Shown in pieces: positions 32,207 to 35,859 of a stretch of DNA of 35,859 nt. Source of the stretch: DAOUEX01 sp034430235. Lineage in GTDB: Bacteria > Chloroflexota > Anaerolineae > UBA2200. The first letter of the stretch is position 1, and each line of letters opens with the position of its first letter. A program made the position numbers and the translations under genes. Where the stretch lies: contig CAYZGO010000028.1 of NCBI GenBank assembly GCA_964478075.1, positions 1 to 35,859 on the forward strand. Direction: 5' to 3'. The notes beneath the pieces were generated by a model that did not search any database, had not been told where the DNA came from, and saw nothing but the letters and a program-made list of their open reading frames with translations.

Positions 32207-32647
32207 CGCAATACTCCTTCAAACCAGTTCAGGATTGGGTTAGTGCTCCATTTCGAAAGTTTTTAGGGTAAAGCCTGGCTGTATCACTTTGCCCGCAGCG
32301 GGTCTGTGACGCGACGGGAGCAAGTATTACCCTAAAAGGGTTTATTCACATCTTTCGAACAGGAGGTGGTTTTTGTAAACTTGCCGGGCGGGGCGTGGGA
32401 TTCCGGTTTTGTGCGCTTTTGAGCCCCTCTGGGCCCTCGGAGGTCGCTTCTGCAACTCCCTGAGCCACGTCCGGTGCTTACAATAGGCACTCAGAGTTAC
32501 CGTTTGGGGCCTTACAGGGCTGTCTTCAGCAGGCCAAGTCAGCTCTGACGGTTGGAAAAGGGTTATGCGCGCTGCTGCTAGGGGTACCTTGCCTCCCACC
32601 GTGCTGACCCCAATGAAGTTTCTGAAATTCAGACAGGAGAGTCAAAA
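32207..32647. other. 440-base intergenic region with an inverted repeat
   Basis: No gene is supported; a minus-strand ORF of 85 codons (32342-32599) has no recognisable family. A nested inverted repeat is present. TTCGAAAG (32252-32259) pairs with CTTTCGAA (32352-32359), and inside it TTTTAGGGTAA (32261-32271) pairs with TTACCCTAAAA (32327-32337). This could be a short element or a terminator-like fold after the sulfatase. The last 20 bases carry the AGGAG ribosome-binding site of the next gene. Confidence 0.6.
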
Positions 32648-33688
32648 ATGGATAAAAAGCTTCTCAAAAACGCCAAAATCGTTCTTGAGGCCTCTTGCCG
32701 TGCTAAGCCTGGCGAAACAGTACTGATGGTCGCGGACGCAAAGCTTCTACCCTATGCCCCTGCTCTTGCCTCAGCCGCGGTGGACCTGGGATTGATCCCT
32801 GCGATCATGGATATTACACACTTTCTTTCCAGTCCGTCCTACAGTGAAGGCCACGTGCTGGAGCCCCTGAGAGCAGCAATGGAGGCCGCCGATATCGTTA
32901 TAGCAAATACCCGGGATGTCCATGACCCTACTCGTGCCGATTTCTCCCGACTTGTCGGGGATCCTGATGTTCATGACAGCCACCTCACCTCTGAGCGCAG
33001 ATGGGTGTATCTGCAATGCAACGGTGTAGAGAAATGGAACATCACAACCGAAGCAGTTGTAAATCTCAGAAAACGGACCCACTGGCTGGTAGACCTGCTC
33101 AAATCTTCGAAGACAGGGCGCATTACTTCCCCATTGGGTACTGATTTTACCTTTGGCCTGGGGCCGGATGCCTCGTACGTGCCGGTTTTGGGGATTGTAC
33201 CGCTTTATGCTGAAGTGGCAGTCGTGCCGTCTCTTGAAGCTACATCTGGCGTGGTGGTAGTGGATGGCCCAACGCAATTGGATGTCCGACCTCTCAATGA
33301 AACTGACCGCGAGCCACTTCGGATTACTGTCGAGGCAGGTCGGGTAGTAGATATGAGCGGTCATCTGGGCCAGATAGAGCGGCTGAAAAAGTTTATCGCC
33401 AGCGGCGATCCTCCTGCAGATACGATTGATGAAGTAGGTATAGTCACGACCCCATTCAAGGAAAACGACATATATTACTGGAGTGACGGGACCCATCACC
33501 ATGACCGGGCCCACGTTGCCCTGGGCAACAATGAACGGCGTGACGACCTTGTACACGGCCCACGACACATGGACGGTGAAATATCCAAGCCCACAATCAG
33601 CATAGATGAACTGGTCATCGTTGAAGACGGGGTCTTTGTTGATAAGGTAATGGAAACAGACTACAAATTGTCGAAACGAGACACATAA
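32648..33688 (+). CDS. M29 aminopeptidase / NicX-like metalloenzyme
   Basis: A 346-residue protein of the superfamily that contains thermophilic M29 aminopeptidases and 2,5-dihydroxypyridine dioxygenase NicX. The N-terminal Rossmann-like domain (about 1-145; AKPGETVLMVADAK, ADIVIANTRDV) and a C-terminal domain with VDMSGHLGQIE, EVGIVTTPFKEN and a HHHDRAHVALGNN...HGPRHMDGEI block give several His, Asp and Glu residues suited to metal binding. The family is used both for peptide trimming and for N-heterocycle ring cleavage, so the activity is not decided. The ATG has AGGAG upstream. From codon 155 on, the gene is duplicated at 35177-35758, and the first ~60 bases of the shared part differ only at synonymous sites. 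Confidence 0.8.
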   Translation: MDKKLLKNAKIVLEASCRAKPGETVLMVADAKLLPYAPALASAAVDLGLIPAIMDITHFLSSPSYSEGHVLEPLRAAMEAADIVIANTRDVHDPTRADFSRLVGDPDVHDSHLTSERRWVYLQCNGVEKWNITTEAVVNLRKRTHWLVDLLKSSKTGRITSPLGTDFTFGLGPDASYVPVLGIVPLYAEVAVVPSLEATSGVVVVDGPTQLDVRPLNETDREPLRITVEAGRVVDMSGHLGQIERLKKFIASGDPPADTIDEVGIVTTPFKENDIYYWSDGTHHHDRAHVALGNNERRDDLVHGPRHMDGEISKPTISIDELVIVEDGVFVDKVMETDYKLSKRDT

Positions 33689-33787
33689 TATGCTAACGTT
33701 CGAGGAGCTGTTCAAAAGAGATTATGGCAGCGCGAAGATTGGCGTGTTCGGCTGCGGGTGCTGGTTCTACTGGCATCAGTTCGAGGG
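33110..33787 (+). repeat. Direct repeat, copy 1 (678 bp)
   Basis: Matches 35180-35857 at a constant offset of 2070 bases. The first 60 bases (33110-33169) differ at about ten positions, all synonymous. From 33170 to 33787 only about three substitutions are visible (in the AAACGAG/AAAGGAG, GTTCGAG/GTTTGAG and GATTGGC/GATCGGC segments). The repeat covers the C-terminal half of the M29/NicX-like gene and the start of an isomerase gene, and ends abruptly inside that gene. Confidence 0.95.
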
Positions 33788-33797
33788 ACTGAAATGA
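33690..33797 (+). pseudogene. Truncated L-fucose/L-arabinose isomerase-like gene start
   Basis: Thirty-five codons from the ATG at 33690 read MLTFEELFKR...KIGVFGCGCWFYWHQFEGLK and then stop. The segment IGVFGxGxxxYWxQFxGLK is the N-terminal hallmark of the L-fucose/L-arabinose isomerase family, proteins of about 450-500 residues. Almost the whole gene is missing, and the nitrilase gene begins 8 bases later. The same start recurs at 35760, where the gene runs out of the window. Confidence 0.75.
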
Positions 33798-33804
33798 GGT
33801 TCAC

Positions 33805-34605
33805 ATGAAGACAAACTACCGCATCGCTCTGGGCCAGATCGACTCACGCTGGGGTGCCAAAGAAGCCAACTTGAACAGGATGAGTATCTACATCCGCAGG
33901 GCAGCCGCAGATGGCGCCAGCCTGATCGTCTTTCCAGAGATGGCTCTCACAGGCTATCGCGCTGGCGTAGTCCGGGACGACCTCGAACCTCTGGCGGAAG
34001 CAGTACCTGGACCCGCCACCGACAAACTGATGCGTCTGGCCCGCACGCATGACATAGCCATCACCTTTGGAATGCTTGAGAGATCCGGCAACCATCTGTA
34101 TAACACAGCTGTTCTTCTCATCGAGGACAGTGTGTTCACCTATCGCAAGACCCACGTGCACTGGACGGAGCAATCTGCCGTAGGCCACGCGCTGCCGGTC
34201 TGGCAGACAAAGCTGGGGCACATTGGTATGCTCATCTGCTTCGACCTGGCCTTTCCGGAGGCAGCGCGCGTGTTGGCCTTGGCCGGCGCCGAGGTCATCA
34301 TCGCCCCATCGGCGGTGCCAACCAGCTTCCGGATCTATACCGAACGGCGCGTGGTAGCACGTGCGTTGGATAACCAGTGCTATGTCCTATACTGCAACTT
34401 CGCCGGTGAGGGTTTCGATGGCAACAGTCTGGTGATAAACCCTCGCGGTGACGTGATCGTCCGCGCCGGGGTGGCCCCTGATTTGGTTTTCGGTATCGTC
34501 GATCTGGCCACAGAGTCAGCATGGCGACAGGAAGAGCGCATCTTCAGTGAACGGCACCCGCGTCTCTATGCCCCGATTGCTGAAACTGCTGCTCCAGCCG
34601 AATAA
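33805..34605 (+). CDS. Nitrilase-superfamily carbon-nitrogen hydrolase
   Basis: Hydrolyses a non-peptide C-N bond (amide, carbamoyl or similar). The 266-residue protein has the complete catalytic triad: Glu45 in FPEMALTGY, Lys115 in YRKTHV and Cys145 in LICFDLAFPE. Conserved surroundings (TAVLLIEDS, GNSLVINPRGDVI) are present, and the length is normal for single-domain members. The ATG at 33805 has GAGGT upstream. It sits immediately after the cut-off isomerase start and before a Gfo/Idh fragment, so it entered the locus at a rearrangement junction. It is itself intact. Substrate unknown; amidase, omega-amidase and N-carbamoyl hydrolase activities are all possible. Confidence 0.9.
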   Translation: MKTNYRIALGQIDSRWGAKEANLNRMSIYIRRAAADGASLIVFPEMALTGYRAGVVRDDLEPLAEAVPGPATDKLMRLARTHDIAITFGMLERSGNHLYNTAVLLIEDSVFTYRKTHVHWTEQSAVGHALPVWQTKLGHIGMLICFDLAFPEAARVLALAGAEVIIAPSAVPTSFRIYTERRVVARALDNQCYVLYCNFAGEGFDGNSLVINPRGDVIVRAGVAPDLVFGIVDLATESAWRQEERIFSERHPRLYAPIAETAAPAE

Positions 34606-34617
34606 GTCGGATACCCT

Positions 34618-34890
34618 ATGAGTGTGCATCCTGACCGGAAGATAATGCCCAATCCAATCGAAGCCGTCCTGATCGGTGCTGGCCAGCGGGGCTTCTTTGC
34701 CTACGGCCCCTATGCGCTACAACACCCCCACGAGATCCGCTTCACCGCCGTCGCTGAGCCACATGACGTGCGGCGAGCCCGCTTCGCCCGGGCTCACGAC
34801 ATCTCTCCCGAGCGCCAGTTCCGGACATGGGAGGACCTGCTCGCCCAGGGAGAGATCGCCGACGCCGCCCTTATCTGCACGCCGGACCGC
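34618..34890 (+). pseudogene. Gfo/Idh-type oxidoreductase N-terminal fragment
   Basis: About 91 codons from the ATG at 34618 give an NAD-binding Rossmann start: EAVLIGAGQRGFFAYGPYAL, the AVAEPHDVRRARFA strand with its acidic residue, and EIADAALICTPDR. This is the N-terminal quarter of a Gfo/Idh/MocA sugar dehydrogenase. Similarity ends at CTPDR, where the sequence switches in a different frame to a glycosidase-like piece. The catalytic EKP motif and substrate domain are missing, so the fragment is non-functional. Confidence 0.8.
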
Positions 34891-34891
34891 C

Positions 34892-35176
34892 TTCCAGCGC
34901 GGACTGCGTCAGCCTTTCATCCCCCTGAACGACCCGGGACTGCTGGGCAGCGCCATCATTTATCCAACCTGCTTGGTGCAGCACAACGAGGAGTTACGCA
35001 TCTATTCGCTAGGCAGCCGGCATTGGCATGGTTGGCATATCGTCGAGCATCTAAAGTCGAAGTTGAGACGGCCATTACCGAAGGGCGAGGGGCCATCAAC
35101 TGCGATTCTGATGCATACGTTGCGGAAGGACGGCTTTATGTACCTAGCATCCAAGGGGGGCTGGGCGAGCTTCATC
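34892..35176 (+). pseudogene. Glycosidase/beta-propeller-like fragment
   Basis: About 95 codons read FQRGLRQPFIPLNDPGLLGS, then AIIYPTCLVQHNEELRIYSLGSRHWHGW, and later ILMHTLRKDGFMYLASKGG. The order 'FIPL-x-PG...YP-x-LVQ-x-x-ELRIYY-x-GS...LRxDGFxxL' is what I recall from the C-terminal part of GH32/GH43-like five-bladed propeller proteins. Both ends are abrupt: the left joins the Gfo/Idh fragment in another frame, the right joins the M29/NicX-like fragment in the same frame. The family call is from pattern memory only. Confidence 0.5.
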
Positions 35177-35758
35177 TCTAAGACGGGTCGGATTACCTCT
35201 CCACTGGGTACCGATTTCACCTTTGGTCTGGGGCCGGACGCCTCGTACGTGCCGGTTTTGGGGATTGTACCGCTTTATGCTGAAGTGGCAGTCGTGCCGT
35301 CTCTTGAAGCTACATCTGGCGTGGTGGTAGTGGATGGCCCAACGCAATTGGATGTCCGACCTCTCAATGAAACTGACCGCGAGCCACTTCGGATTACTGT
35401 CGAGGCAGGTCGGGTAGTAGATATGAGCGGTCATCTGGGCCAGATAGAGCGGCTGAAAAAGTTTATCGCCAGCGGCGATCCTCCTGCAGATACGATTGAT
35501 GAAGTAGGTATAGTCACGACCCCATTCAAGGAAAACGACATATATTACTGGAGTGACGGGACCCATCACCATGACCGGGCCCACGTTGCCCTGGGCAACA
35601 ATGAACGGCGTGACGACCTTGTACACGGCCCACGACACATGGACGGTGAAATATCCAAGCCCACAATCAGCATAGATGAACTGGTCATCGTTGAAGACGG
35701 GGTCTTTGTTGATAAGGTAATGGAAACAGACTACAAATTGTCGAAAGGAGACACATAA
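35177..35758 (+). pseudogene. M29/NicX-like C-terminal fragment (second copy)
   Basis: This encodes the last 192 or so residues of the same protein as 32648-33688, from SKTGRITSPLGTDF onward, with one amino-acid change visible near the end (KR to KG). It lacks the N-terminal Rossmann domain and start, and is fused in frame to the preceding glycosidase-like fragment, giving an uninterrupted chimeric frame back to 34676. The chimera has no plausible start or ribosome-binding site of its own. Confidence 0.85.
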
Positions 35759-35857
35759 TATGCTAACGTTTGAGGAGCTGTTCAAAAGAGATTATGGCAG
35801 CGCGAAGATCGGCGTGTTCGGCTGCGGGTGCTGGTTCTACTGGCATCAGTTCGAGGG
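35180..35857 (+). repeat. Direct repeat, copy 2 (678 bp)
   Basis: The partner of 33110-33787. Identity stops at 35858, two bases before the window end, where copy 1 has A and copy 2 has C. The 60-base left border differs from copy 1 at silent sites only, unlike the nearly identical remainder. Confidence 0.95.
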
Positions 35858-35859
35858 CC
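35760..35859 (+). CDS. L-fucose/L-arabinose isomerase-like protein, 5' end (partial)
   Basis: The ATG at 35760 follows the M29-like stop by one base, with AAAGGAG upstream. The 33 visible codons match the truncated copy at 33690 (MLTFEELFKR...VFGCGCWFYWHQFEG). The frame is open at the window edge, so this copy may be the intact gene from which the other was derived. Members of this family isomerise deoxy- or pentose sugars. Confidence 0.7.
   Translation, partial: MLTFEELFKRDYGSAKIGVFGCGCWFYWHQFEG

Noticed and set aside
32342..32599. 85-codon minus-strand ORF
   Set aside because: No recognisable family, no clear ribosome-binding site, and it lies in a repeat-bearing gap; I cannot support it as a gene.
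34676..35758. A single 360-codon gene
   Set aside because: Its first 70 codons are the wrong frame of the Gfo/Idh fragment, and the rest joins pieces of two families.
33110..35857. Assembly collapse or mis-join as the explanation of the direct repeat
   Set aside because: Not excluded, but the silent differences at the left border and the substitutions inside show two real, distinct sequences; kept as a finding with read mapping as the test.

Overview
The window looks like a bacterial chromosome segment from a Chloroflexota-type organism (Anaerolineae-like). This is inferred from Thr/Pro-rich 'TPTPT' linkers after lipoprotein and membrane anchors, a nurA/herA operon, family-5 ABC transporters, a large Alu-containing SRP RNA, and the linkage of rsmA to a G5/3D-domain gene. 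Base composition is moderately GC-rich, with AT-richer patches around 26.6-27.0 kb and 30.8-32.2 kb. No database search was possible, so names rest on motifs and family resemblance.

Layout. (1) 0.3-6.2 kb, plus strand: a thioredoxin/DsbD-like thiol-redox membrane protein; a molybdenum hydroxylase large subunit followed by what seems to be the decayed remnant of its [2Fe-2S] subunit; a DUF503/YlxP-like protein; and a membrane-anchored fusion of a C39-like cysteine peptidase with a sortase. (2) 6.3-10.45 kb, minus strand: a housekeeping block reading tRNA-Ser(GGA), SRP RNA, a BaiN/HI0933-type flavoprotein, a DUF348-G5-3D cell-wall protein, and rsmA (ksgA). (3) 10.5-19.8 kb, plus strand: a long coiled-coil protein overlapping selB; a strong palindrome with 22-bp tandem repeats; then nurA, an unrecognised gene and herA with overlapping ends; then a strange protein carrying two ribbon-helix-helix-like/LysM modules and a glycosidase-like domain; a small zincin; and a truncated radical-SAM gene. 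(4) 20-22.4 kb: a polytopic membrane protein on the minus strand with a clear promoter, and an amidohydrolase of the SAH/atrazine deaminase type. (5) 22.4-35.9 kb: an accessory catabolic region. It holds an ASRT-family protein, relics of transketolase and L-rhamnose isomerase genes, a dipeptide/oligosaccharide-type ABC transporter (binding protein divergent from two permeases and two ATPases), a sulfatase, an M29/NicX-like protein, a nitrilase, and a mosaic of broken gene pieces bounded by a near-identical ~680-bp direct repeat.

How it fits together. Region 2 is ordinary translation, secretion and cell-wall housekeeping. The nurA-herA operon is a DNA-end-processing module whose 3' partner is unexplained. 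Region 5 reads as an uptake and catabolic island for a sulfated or deoxy-sugar-rich substrate that has been reshuffled: several genes survive only as fragments, a MITE-like element lies between a consensus promoter and the permease genes, and the translation start of the binding protein is triplicated. The points most worth a second look are the RHH-LysM-glycosidase protein beside herA, the C39-sortase fusion, the MITE-like element, and the recombination mosaic at 33.1-35.9 kb.
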